Assembly: GCA_000746015.1 (NCBI GenBank)
Contig: JQKK01000003.1
Location: 226,213-290,212, forward strand
Origin: Lachnospiraceae bacterium MA2020
GTDB taxonomy: Bacteria; Bacillota; Clostridia; Lachnospirales; Lachnospiraceae
Direction: 5' to 3'
DNA: 64,000 nucleotides
Below are positions 19,501 through 26,627 of the stretch, piece after piece (position 1 is the first letter of the stretch; the number at the start of each line of letters is the position of its first letter). The notes under the pieces were generated by a model. That model saw only the letters and a program-made list of their open reading frames with translations. It was not told the DNA's origin and ran no database searches. The translations under genes and the position numbers were made by a program.

Positions 19501-20232
19501 GCTATCGTAGATGAGGAAGAGAATACCGAGTCAGAGAATGCGATTACTCCTGAGAAAAAGTCTGAAGAGAAGGCTGATTCTGAAAAGAAGACTGAAGAGA
19601 AAGAAGAAAAGTCTGACTCTGAAAAGAAGACTGAAGATAAAAAAGAGGAAAAGGCTGAGCCAGAAAAGATGGCTGAGGAGAATAAGGAAGAACAGTCTGA
19701 GCCAGAGAAGAAGGCTGAAGAAAATAAAGAAGAAAAGTCCGAGCCGGAGAAGAAGGCTGAGGAGAAAAAGGACGAGGACAAAAAAGAAGAAAAATCTGAG
19801 TCAGATAACAAGGCTCCTGAGAAAAAGGGCGAAGACAAAAAAGAAGAAAAATCTGAATCAGGCAATAAGGCTCCTGAAAAGAAGGAAGAGAAGGCAGAAG
19901 ATACAAATAAGTCAGACAGCAATAGCAATGATGGCAAAAAGAAATCACACAAGAAGAAAAAATCATCAAGTACTACTGCATCAACTACTGCGACAACTAC
20001 TGCATCAACAGAGGGTTCAGCTTCAGCCCAGGAAAATGCTTCTTCTGAAGTTCTTGGAGAGCGCAAAGAACCAAATGAAACAAAATCTGAGGATGGCGTT
20101 CTTGGGGATAAAAAGAGCCCGGATACAGGTGATGGATCAAACCCTCTTCTTTGGCTTACACTTCTTTTGGCATCGGGTGCAGGCATATTTACACGTGTGA
20201 ATGCATCAATAAGAAAAAAAGAGGAAGAATAA
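16576..20232 (+). CDS. Repeat-rich, sortase-anchored surface protein (1218 aa)
   Basis: Large wall-anchored protein. Signal peptide 1-32 (to YAHAEE), an acidic Glu/Ser stretch (about 33-118), 20 tandem pentads of the [AM]P[ST]EA type (121-220), a beta-rich middle with MBG/Ig-like modules (about 380-620: TYNGSAVDF, FTIEKADLNVSADWYNGTYDG), 12 NSTS[QE] pentads (911-970), then a Lys/Glu-rich spacer. It ends with VLGDKKSPDTGDGSN, a hydrophobic helix and RKKEEE, a sortase sorting signal with SPDTG in place of LPXTG. The low-complexity parts look like wall-spanning stalks. An adhesin role is inferred. It sits between serA and a DUF1015 gene. Confidence 0.85.
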   Translation: MKHRARLLSILLSSVISFVSVTGNVTYYAHAEEVMSEDTTSEDNSEEQSEEKPEEEINEESEDECEEHSEESDSEESKAEEQSESEEHAEAESENTEAENTEAVSGSGETEQTEAAPEAEMPSEAAPSEAMPSEAAPSEAAPSEAMPSEAAPSEAAPTEAMPTEAAPTEAAPSEAMPTEAAPSEAMPTESAPNEAAPTEAMPTEPVPSETAPTEAAPSEPTAGEVMPSEEASQDEGSANETVNFELPTEEYAMDPGMLEASMAIVNDKDKFKSGTDKYGNSIFIDLGKTYGLGYVDHYDFEDIDGLKRVYNKPWSFGRDSASATFTLEDPSKINESITIKCNHWAGVEVCIPFTKKCTEAKVREENIYITLKFTLDAPTIEFPDLNTTYNGSAVDFADRIKVPDGVTYHAVYLDENENELAGAPVNAGNYKIRVNTELNKDYKDTEETRNFTIEKADLNVSADWYNGTYDGESHKVVSINSVNGVDGNPVKCSIDEIPVVTEPCDKEYTIGIMPENPNYNYASITGTVVVNKADYDESKIEATASDVYYKSGDKPTVVVKYDGKVLDEKEYSIAYDRDICDSLGEHKLTVKLSKDHYNDKDYTTSYNVFAMKAAIYKRTSKNGKTLLGYGYLTEEYYKNNINSTLNITADKAIREAILELPEDLDDGTPIEYGRLEHKVKGSLDVTILCYVGDKDAEYYLLKSGEKKPDGIAGDPKPKYVSVGSGSISFNAYECNILDKNAKETSIDKYLVSTPNEKAKRKAIVSAGYSEEEIDDMGLDIKWYRIINNRGSDGYHVDGRVVRKATGEDYDHRDTFHVTAKVAGGKGTVSVSSQKVYAGDDSEPITFKVREGFIIEKIEINRKKTIKEIEINGEMKRFSDLKIDTYTYPAIKNVSEDIDINVSITPKKTPSENSTSQNSTSQNSTSQNSTSQNSTSQNSTSQNSTSQNSTSQNSTSENSTSQNSTSENSTSGNLVPAIVDEEENTESENAITPEKKSEEKADSEKKTEEKEEKSDSEKKTEDKKEEKAEPEKMAEENKEEQSEPEKKAEENKEEKSEPEKKAEEKKDEDKKEEKSESDNKAPEKKGEDKKEEKSESGNKAPEKKEEKAEDTNKSDSNSNDGKKKSHKKKKSSSTTASTTATTTASTEGSASAQENASSEVLGERKEPNETKSEDGVLGDKKSPDTGDGSNPLLWLTLLLASGAGIFTRVNASIRKKEEE
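16936..17235 (+). repeat. Twenty tandem 15-bp units encoding [AM]P[ST]EA
   Basis: Twenty in-frame 15-bp units, with variants such as MPSEA, APSEA, APTEA and MPTEP. Units diverge towards the 3' end, which fits expansion from the 5' side. They are within the surface-protein gene. Confidence 0.9.
19306..19485 (+). repeat. Twelve tandem 15-bp units encoding [QE]NSTS
   Basis: Twelve nearly identical 15-bp units (consensus cagaayagtacttcr) in the surface-protein gene. Differences are mostly synonymous third-base changes, suggesting recent expansion and possible length variation. Confidence 0.92.
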
Positions 20233-20256
20233 TTTAACATTCTTGATCTGATATTT

Positions 20257-20297
20257 AGGCAAGTTAGTCAATTTAGGCTGACTTGCCTTTATTTTTG
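20257..20297 (+). terminator. Rho-independent terminator of the surface-protein gene
   Basis: AGGCAAGT (20257-20264) / ACTTGCCT (20281-20288) stem with a further paired AG/CT, followed by TTATTTTTG. Confidence 0.8.
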
Positions 20298-20350
20298 TGA
20301 TATACTTTTTAGGAGTAAAAAAAGATTATACGAAAGGATTCGACTATCAC

Positions 20351-21592
20351 ATGGCACGTATAAGACCTTTTCGCTGCATTCGTCCAAAGTCATCACTTGC
20401 TTCCAGGATTGCAGCATTACCTTATGATGTTTATTCAAGGCAGGAGGCTAAAGAAGAAATATCTTCAGAGTCACTGTCTTTTTTGCGTATTGACAGACCG
20501 GAGACTAATTTCGGTGATGAAGTAGATACATATGATGAAAGATGCTATCAAAAGGCCAGTGAAATTTTGAATTCTATGATAGCAGATGGAAGTTTCATTG
20601 AGGATGAAAAGTCTGAGTACTATATCTATGAGCTCACAATGAATGGACGTTCCCAGACGGGAATAGTTGCTTGTGCTTCTGTTGATGATTATGAAAACAA
20701 GATAATTAAAAAGCATGAGAATACAAGATCGGATAAGGAATTAGACCGTATTCGTCACGTAGAAGCATGTTCTGCTCAGACAGGCCCTATATTTTTGGGC
20801 TACAGGTCATGTGATACGATAAATAAGATCGTAGATAAAGTAAAGAAAGATACTCCTGCACTTTATGACTTTGTAAGTAATGATGGAGTCGGGCACAGAG
20901 TATGGGCAATATCTTCGGATGAAGATATTTTAAATATAAGTGCTGCTTTTGAAGAGATAAATGAAATATATATATGCGATGGTCATCACAGGTGTGCATC
21001 AGCAGTCAAAGCAGCATTGGACCAAAGAGCAAAGCATCCGTTGTATAAGGGGGATGAGGAGTTCAATTTCTTCCTTTCAGTTCTTTTCCCTGACAGTGAC
21101 TTAAAGATATATGATTACAATAGAGTGGTAAGGGACTTAAATGGTCTTTCAGAAGATCGTTTCCTTGACAGGGTACGTAAAAAATTCATTATAGAAGAAA
21201 TCGGGGAAAGGGAATACAGGCCAACAGAAAAGGGTAATTTTGGCATGTATATAAGCGGTGTATGGTATCATCTGACTGCAAAACCTGAGACTTTATTGGA
21301 CGATACGGTAGACAGGCTGGATGTTTCGATACTTCAAAATGAGCTTTTGGCTCCTATACTGAGTATAGAAGATCCTAAGACTGACAAGCGTATAAAGTTT
21401 GTAGGTGGAATCAGGGGACTTGGAGAGCTGGAAAGACTGGTAGATTCCATGGAATATGCAGTTGCTTTTTCAATGTATCCTACAGACATAAATGAGCTTT
21501 TTAAGGTGGCAGATGAAGGTGGACTTATGCCGCCAAAATCTACGTGGTTTGAGCCAAAGCTCAGAAGCGGATTGTTTATACATAAATTCTAA
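20351..21592 (+). CDS. DUF1015 family protein
   Basis: A 413-aa cytosolic protein of the DUF1015 (COG4198) family. Typical marks: IRPFRCIRP at the N-terminus, IAALPYDVYSRQEA, the central ICDGHHRCASAVKA, and the C-terminal MYPTDINELFKVADEGGLMPPKSTWFEPKLRSGL. The biochemical role is not established. From general knowledge, this family is often encoded beside serA in Firmicutes; here it is separated from serCA by the large surface-protein gene. I use the ATG at 20351 (AAGGATT upstream); the open frame extends to 20297 without a ribosome site. Confidence 0.88.
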   Translation: MARIRPFRCIRPKSSLASRIAALPYDVYSRQEAKEEISSESLSFLRIDRPETNFGDEVDTYDERCYQKASEILNSMIADGSFIEDEKSEYYIYELTMNGRSQTGIVACASVDDYENKIIKKHENTRSDKELDRIRHVEACSAQTGPIFLGYRSCDTINKIVDKVKKDTPALYDFVSNDGVGHRVWAISSDEDILNISAAFEEINEIYICDGHHRCASAVKAALDQRAKHPLYKGDEEFNFFLSVLFPDSDLKIYDYNRVVRDLNGLSEDRFLDRVRKKFIIEEIGEREYRPTEKGNFGMYISGVWYHLTAKPETLLDDTVDRLDVSILQNELLAPILSIEDPKTDKRIKFVGGIRGLGELERLVDSMEYAVAFSMYPTDINELFKVADEGGLMPPKSTWFEPKLRSGLFIHKF

Positions 21593-21616
21593 GGTTTATG
21601 AAGGGAGTTTGACACG

Positions 21617-23893
21617 ATGACTAAGAAGGTATACAACTTGATGGATTGGGCTGCTATAGAAGCAATCACTTATTCAGAAGAAGACCATCCGAAGGCACTG
21701 CTTGGACCACATGAGGTGGGCTCTCAAACACTTATACAGGCTTTTCTGCCACAGGCAAAGAGTGTAGCTGTGAGAGTAGGAAGATCCAAGACACCTGTTG
21801 AGATGGAACTTGCTGATGAAAGTGGCTACTATGCATGTCTTATCAAAAGGAAGCTTCCGTTTACATATACATTGATATGTGAAAATGAAGATGGATCAAC
21901 TGTAGAGTTTGCAGATCCATACCAGTTTGAAGGTGTTATCACAGAAAAGGATGCAGTTAAGTTTAATAACGGCATACATTACAGGGCATATGAAGTACTT
22001 GGTGCTCATGTGATGGAGATTGATGGTGTAAAGGGTACACATTTTGCGGTTTGGGCACCAAATGCGATGCGTGTGAGCGTAGTTGGTGACTTTAACATGT
22101 GGGATGGACGCATGCATCAGATGGAAAAGCTTTGGGATTCCGGTATCTTTGAGCTTTTTATCCCTGGCGTAGAAGATGGTGCTGTCTATAAATATGAGAT
22201 AAAAACTAAGAATGGAACTATTCTTTTTAAGGCAGATCCTTATGGCTTTGGAGCTCAGCTGAGACCGGACAATGCATCAGTCGTAAGAGATATTTCCGGT
22301 TTTGTCTGGAATGATGAAAAGTGGATCGCAAAAAGGGAAAAGACAGAGTTTGAAAATGAACCTGTTGCAATCTATGAAGTTCATCTTGGTTCATGGAAAA
22401 AGTCAGAAGATAATGGCTTTTTGAGCTACAGAGAGATCGCACCGGAGCTTGCAAAGTATGTTAAAAAGATGGGATATACCCATATCGAGCTTATGCCGGT
22501 GATGGAGCATCCTCTTGATGAATCATGGGGATATCAGGTGGTTGGATATTATGCTCCTACCAGCAGATATGGTACACCGGAAGATTTTGCGTGGTTTATG
22601 GACTACATGCATAGTCAGGAAATAGGTGTTATTCTTGACTGGGTACCGGCTCACTTCCCTCGTGATGCGCATGGTCTGAGCTTCTTTGACGGTACGCACC
22701 TCTATGAGTCAGAGGATTCTAGACGCAGCGATCATCCGGATTGGGGCACACTGATTTTTGATTATTCACGTCCTGAAGTAAGGAATTATCTTATAGCGAG
22801 CGCATTATTCTGGGTTTCAAAGTATCATGCAGATGGTATCAGGATGGATGCAGTAGCTTCTATGCTTTATCTTGATTATGGCAAGCAGGGCGGTGAATGG
22901 GTTCCGAATATGTATGGCGGCAAGGAAAATCTTGACGCGGTAGAGCTTTTGAAACACCTGAACTCTGTATTTGCAAAGAATGCAAGAGGAGCAGTTGTCA
23001 TTGCTGAGGAGTCTACAGCATGGCCACAGGTTACAGGCAAGCTTGACGAGGGCGGACTTGGATTTGATTATAAGTGGAACATGGGCTGGATGAATGACTT
23101 CCTCGGATATATGAGAAATGACCCATATTATAGGACAAGTCATTATAATGAGCTTTGTTTCCCTATGATATATGCGTATTCAGAGAAGTTTATCCTGCCA
23201 TTTTCACATGATGAAGTGGTACACGGCAAAGGTTCTTTGCTCAGCATGATGCCTGGCACAAATGATGAGAAGTTTGCTAATCTGAAGGCAGCTTTCGGAT
23301 TTTTGTTTACTCATCCGGGCAAGAAGCTTTTGTTCATGGGACAGGATATAGGTGAGTTTGACGAGTGGAATGAGAACCGCAGCGTTGAATGGAATCTCCT
23401 TGAGTATGCTGACCACAAATGGGTAAATGATGTTTGCCGTGATCTTGTTTCACTTTACAAGTCACAGCCGGCACTTTACAAGCTTGATCATGATTACAAT
23501 GGCTTTGAGTGGATAAACTGCATTTCAGCTAATGAAAATATAGTTGTCTACCTCAGAAAGACAGAAAAAGCTGATGAGACACTTCTTGTTGTCATCAACT
23601 TCGAAAACATTCCGAGAAAGAACTACAAGATCGGAGTTCCTTTTGCGGGAAAATATAAGGAAATCTTTAATTCTGATGCTGAAAAGTACGGTGGATTTGA
23701 CTTTAGAAATACACGTACCCATGTTTCAGACAAAGAAGAATGTGATGGACGAGAAAACTCTATCAGGATAAAGGTTCCGCCTCTGGCTATATCAATTTTT
23801 AGCTGCACTCCGGAAGAGCCTGCAGAAAAGGTTGAAGAAAAAGCAGAGGAAATTAAAAAAGTAAATAAAAATAAGAAAGAGAAAACTAAATAA
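21617..23893 (+). CDS. glgB: 1,4-alpha-glucan branching enzyme
   Basis: Forms alpha-1,6 branches in glycogen. 758 aa: an N-terminal region, CBM48 (about 135-225, THFAVWAPNAMRVSVVGDFNMWD), a GH13 barrel (about 255-600) and a C-terminal beta domain. Catalytic positions can be assigned: Asp411 in DGIRMDAVASMLYLDYG, Glu464 in AEESTAWPQV, and the transition-state His/Asp of FSHDEVVHGKGS. The tail is a short Lys/Glu-rich extension (about 735-758) outside the usual fold. Other glycogen genes are absent. mscS overlaps its stop by one base. Confidence 0.95.
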   Translation: MTKKVYNLMDWAAIEAITYSEEDHPKALLGPHEVGSQTLIQAFLPQAKSVAVRVGRSKTPVEMELADESGYYACLIKRKLPFTYTLICENEDGSTVEFADPYQFEGVITEKDAVKFNNGIHYRAYEVLGAHVMEIDGVKGTHFAVWAPNAMRVSVVGDFNMWDGRMHQMEKLWDSGIFELFIPGVEDGAVYKYEIKTKNGTILFKADPYGFGAQLRPDNASVVRDISGFVWNDEKWIAKREKTEFENEPVAIYEVHLGSWKKSEDNGFLSYREIAPELAKYVKKMGYTHIELMPVMEHPLDESWGYQVVGYYAPTSRYGTPEDFAWFMDYMHSQEIGVILDWVPAHFPRDAHGLSFFDGTHLYESEDSRRSDHPDWGTLIFDYSRPEVRNYLIASALFWVSKYHADGIRMDAVASMLYLDYGKQGGEWVPNMYGGKENLDAVELLKHLNSVFAKNARGAVVIAEESTAWPQVTGKLDEGGLGFDYKWNMGWMNDFLGYMRNDPYYRTSHYNELCFPMIYAYSEKFILPFSHDEVVHGKGSLLSMMPGTNDEKFANLKAAFGFLFTHPGKKLLFMGQDIGEFDEWNENRSVEWNLLEYADHKWVNDVCRDLVSLYKSQPALYKLDHDYNGFEWINCISANENIVVYLRKTEKADETLLVVINFENIPRKNYKIGVPFAGKYKEIFNSDAEKYGGFDFRNTRTHVSDKEECDGRENSIRIKVPPLAISIFSCTPEEPAEKVEEKAEEIKKVNKNKKEKTK

Positions 23894-24852
23894 TGGAAGC
23901 TACAGAAGTAATAAGCACATCTATGGACAGTGTATCCGCAGATGTTGCCGAAGTAATCGATACACTTAGTAATATTAATGACCTTGAGCAGCTGAAAACA
24001 GAGGCAACAGAGGGAGTTCTTGGAAAATTTTTAGCTACGCTGCCGGAAAGAGCATTTAATTTTGGACTTGGACTTGGTATAAGGGTTGTGATCGCGATAA
24101 TCCTGTATGTAGTAGGATCAAAGCTTATCTCCTTTGTGCGAAAGATACTCAAAAGGTCACTTGATAGGGCCGGAGTAGAAGAGGGCGTAAAGACCTTTAT
24201 TGATGCATGCGTTAAGTTTTTGCTGTATGGTGTGCTCGTTATGTTTGTTGCATCCGAGTTTGGATTTGATGCAACATCTGTAGTAGCTATCCTTGGTTCA
24301 ATAGGTGTAACAATAGGTCTTGCGCTGCAGGGAAGTTTTTCTAACTTCGCGAGTGGACTTATACTTTTACTTATGAAACCGTTTAAGGTGGGAGATTATA
24401 TCATTGAGGATTCTCATAAAAATGAAGGTACTGTAACTGGTATCCACATGTTTTATACTACGCTTAAGACACGTGACAATAAGGTTATAGTCGTTCCAAA
24501 TGGAATCCTTTGCAATAATTCACTTACAAATGTAAGCTGGAAAAATGAGAGAATGATCGATTTCTCAGTTGGCATCAGCTATGAGTCGGATATTAAGCTT
24601 GCAAAAGAGACAATTGCAAGACTTATAGCAGACAATGGACTTGTTATCCGGAAGTCAGAAGTACAGATATTTGTAAAAGAGCTTGCTGACAGCGCAGTTG
24701 TAATAGGTGCGAGATTCTGGGTTAAGTCTGAGGACTATTGGAATGCAATGTGGGGAATGAACGAAGAGGTAAAGCTTACATTTGACAAGATTGGAATAGT
24801 GATTCCGTACAATCAGTTGGATGTTCATATTGATAATTCAAAAAAAGAGTAA
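23893..24852 (+). CDS. Small-conductance mechanosensitive channel, MscS family
   Basis: A 319-aa membrane channel that opens on hypo-osmotic stretch. Three membrane segments: about 55-80, 98-118, and the pore helix region (ATSVVAILGSIGVTIGLALQG) followed by the MscS signature NFASGLILLLMKPFKVGDYI. A cytoplasmic beta domain follows (TTLKTRDNKVIVVPNGIL). The start overlaps the glgB stop (TAATG), so the two are translationally coupled. Confidence 0.92.
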   Translation: MEATEVISTSMDSVSADVAEVIDTLSNINDLEQLKTEATEGVLGKFLATLPERAFNFGLGLGIRVVIAIILYVVGSKLISFVRKILKRSLDRAGVEEGVKTFIDACVKFLLYGVLVMFVASEFGFDATSVVAILGSIGVTIGLALQGSFSNFASGLILLLMKPFKVGDYIIEDSHKNEGTVTGIHMFYTTLKTRDNKVIVVPNGILCNNSLTNVSWKNERMIDFSVGISYESDIKLAKETIARLIADNGLVIRKSEVQIFVKELADSAVVIGARFWVKSEDYWNAMWGMNEEVKLTFDKIGIVIPYNQLDVHIDNSKKE

Positions 24853-24877
24853 AGCCCTGGGCTTTACTCTTTTTTTG
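24846..24877. terminator. Bidirectional terminator between mscS and the ABC exporter
   Basis: AGAGTAAAGCCC / GGGCTTTACTCT (24846-24870), flanked by A on the left and T7 on the right, so it works on both strands for two convergent genes. Its stem overlaps the mscS stop codon. Confidence 0.9.
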
Positions 24878-24878
24878 T

Positions 24879-26606
24879 TTAAATGTTCATCTGCTGCCGC
24901 ATGACAAGTTTGTAAAAATAACGTCCCTGGCTCATAAGCTCTTTATAGGTTCCATCTTCGACGATCTTGCCGTCGTGAATAAAGACTATGCGGTGGCACT
25001 GTTTGATAGTAGAAAGCCTGTGAGCTACTATGATCCTGGTACAGCCAAGTCTGTCCAGTGCGTTGGATATTTTTTTCTGAGTGATATTGTCGAGAGCTGA
25101 AGTTGCTTCGTCAAATATCAGGATATTAGGCTTTGAAGCGATCGCTCTTGCAATCAGTATCCTCTGACGCTGCCCTCCGGAGATCGTGCCAGAGTTTTCG
25201 CTTATCACGGTATTCATGCCAAGAGGCATAGAGCGTATGTCATCAGCGATACCGGCGATTTCGGCAGCTTTCCACAATTCTCTATCTGTCATATCTTTAT
25301 TGGTCAGAGATATATTGGATCTGATGCTTCCCGGTAGCAGCTTTCCGTTTTGAAGGACTGATCCTATATTTTTTCGTATATCACGGAGGTTGAGCTCGTT
25401 GATATTTATGTTGTTGTATAGGATCTCGCCGCGTTCTGGCGTTTCGAAACCAAGCATAAGGCGTATGAGGGTTGATTTACCTGAGCCGCTTTCGCCAACT
25501 ATTGCAAGATAGTCTCCGGGATGCACATCGATGGAAAGGTTATCTATTACCATGGGTGTGTCAGAAGTGTATCTGAAACTCACATTTCTCAAAGTAATGC
25601 TTCCGTCGAGCGAGTCTACATGCTGACGCTCATCGGATGTTTCTGCTCTGGCATGTACAATTGGCCTTACAAGCTCGATAGCGGGAAGTATTGCAGTTGA
25701 TGAGATGGTCACTGATGTCAGATTAGAACATGCGGCGCTCGTGAGGGCATAAGCGGAAGTAAAAGCAATATAGTGTACCAGATCTATATGGTTGTTTATG
25801 GCAGTACGGTACAAAATGAACTGTCCTACCAACGCAACTGTCGTATTGAGTGCTCCGCTTATTTTTATGATAATAGGTGGATTATAGGATAGCTCAAGGC
25901 ATTTTTTATATATGTTTTCCCAAAGAGAATAGGCCCTTCTTTCTGCGCCTGCGAGACGTATTTTTCTGATCCCGCTGATGATGGAAAAGGAAGTGCCGTT
26001 TTCCTGTGCTCTAAGCGCTGTCAATTTAGTAGATACACTTATCTGCACCAAAGCTGTGACGAAAGTGAGTGATAATTGGAAAAATAATATGATCGCTGCA
26101 TCAAATGCAAGCTTTGGGGCAAATTTTATCATCTGTATGAAATATATGATTGAAAGGGCAGCGGTAAAAGTGCCGGAAAAAATAAGCTCTATAATAGAAT
26201 TTGAAATATTCTGGATGCTTGCTATCCTGTCGGCAAGATTACCAGAGCTATATTGCCTGAAAAAGTTTACCGGCAGGTCTAAGAGTTTTTCCATGAAAGC
26301 TTTGTGGGAATAATATCCGCTTTTTAGCTGCATCTGCCAGACAATGTAGCTTTTGAATGTATTAAGCACCGTCTGGAATAGCGAAATGACAAAGAAAAAC
26401 AGTATCATAGCATAAATCTGAGGGTGACCCGGTGTATCGACCAGAGAGCTGAATATATTATAAGATAGTCTCGGGATAAATAATCCAATAAGTGTCACTG
26501 CAGTTGCTGCTGTGAAAAAATGAATCAGATCGAGTTTTGTGATATGACTGAGCATATATGCGATCATACCTCGTATTCTGTTTTTATTATTGATCGCTTT
26601 GCTCAT
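24879..26606 (-). CDS. ABC exporter, permease-ATPase fusion (second subunit of peptide exporter)
   Basis: A 575-aa type-I exporter half: six membrane segments (about 25-320), then an ATPase domain with Walker A GESGSGKST, signature ISGGQRQR, Walker B ILIFDEAT and the H-loop AHRLSTI. It lies 21 bp downstream of the C39-type exporter with an AGGAG site, so the two probably form a heterodimer. The arrangement resembles NHLM/lantibiotic-type export pairs, where ABC2 usually has a longer N-terminal region; that extension is missing here. Cargo is unknown. Confidence 0.85.
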   Translation of the reverse strand: MSKAINNKNRIRGMIAYMLSHITKLDLIHFFTAATAVTLIGLFIPRLSYNIFSSLVDTPGHPQIYAMILFFFVISLFQTVLNTFKSYIVWQMQLKSGYYSHKAFMEKLLDLPVNFFRQYSSGNLADRIASIQNISNSIIELIFSGTFTAALSIIYFIQMIKFAPKLAFDAAIILFFQLSLTFVTALVQISVSTKLTALRAQENGTSFSIISGIRKIRLAGAERRAYSLWENIYKKCLELSYNPPIIIKISGALNTTVALVGQFILYRTAINNHIDLVHYIAFTSAYALTSAACSNLTSVTISSTAILPAIELVRPIVHARAETSDERQHVDSLDGSITLRNVSFRYTSDTPMVIDNLSIDVHPGDYLAIVGESGSGKSTLIRLMLGFETPERGEILYNNININELNLRDIRKNIGSVLQNGKLLPGSIRSNISLTNKDMTDRELWKAAEIAGIADDIRSMPLGMNTVISENSGTISGGQRQRILIARAIASKPNILIFDEATSALDNITQKKISNALDRLGCTRIIVAHRLSTIKQCHRIVFIHDGKIVEDGTYKELMSQGRYFYKLVMRQQMNI

Positions 26607-26627
26607 TGGCCCGTAAACTCCTATTGC

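Noticed and set aside
19233..20240. 335-codon open frame antisense to the surface-protein 3' end
   Set aside because: It mirrors the repeat and Glu/Lys codons of the surface gene (Phe/Ser/Leu runs), has no ribosome site and resembles no protein.
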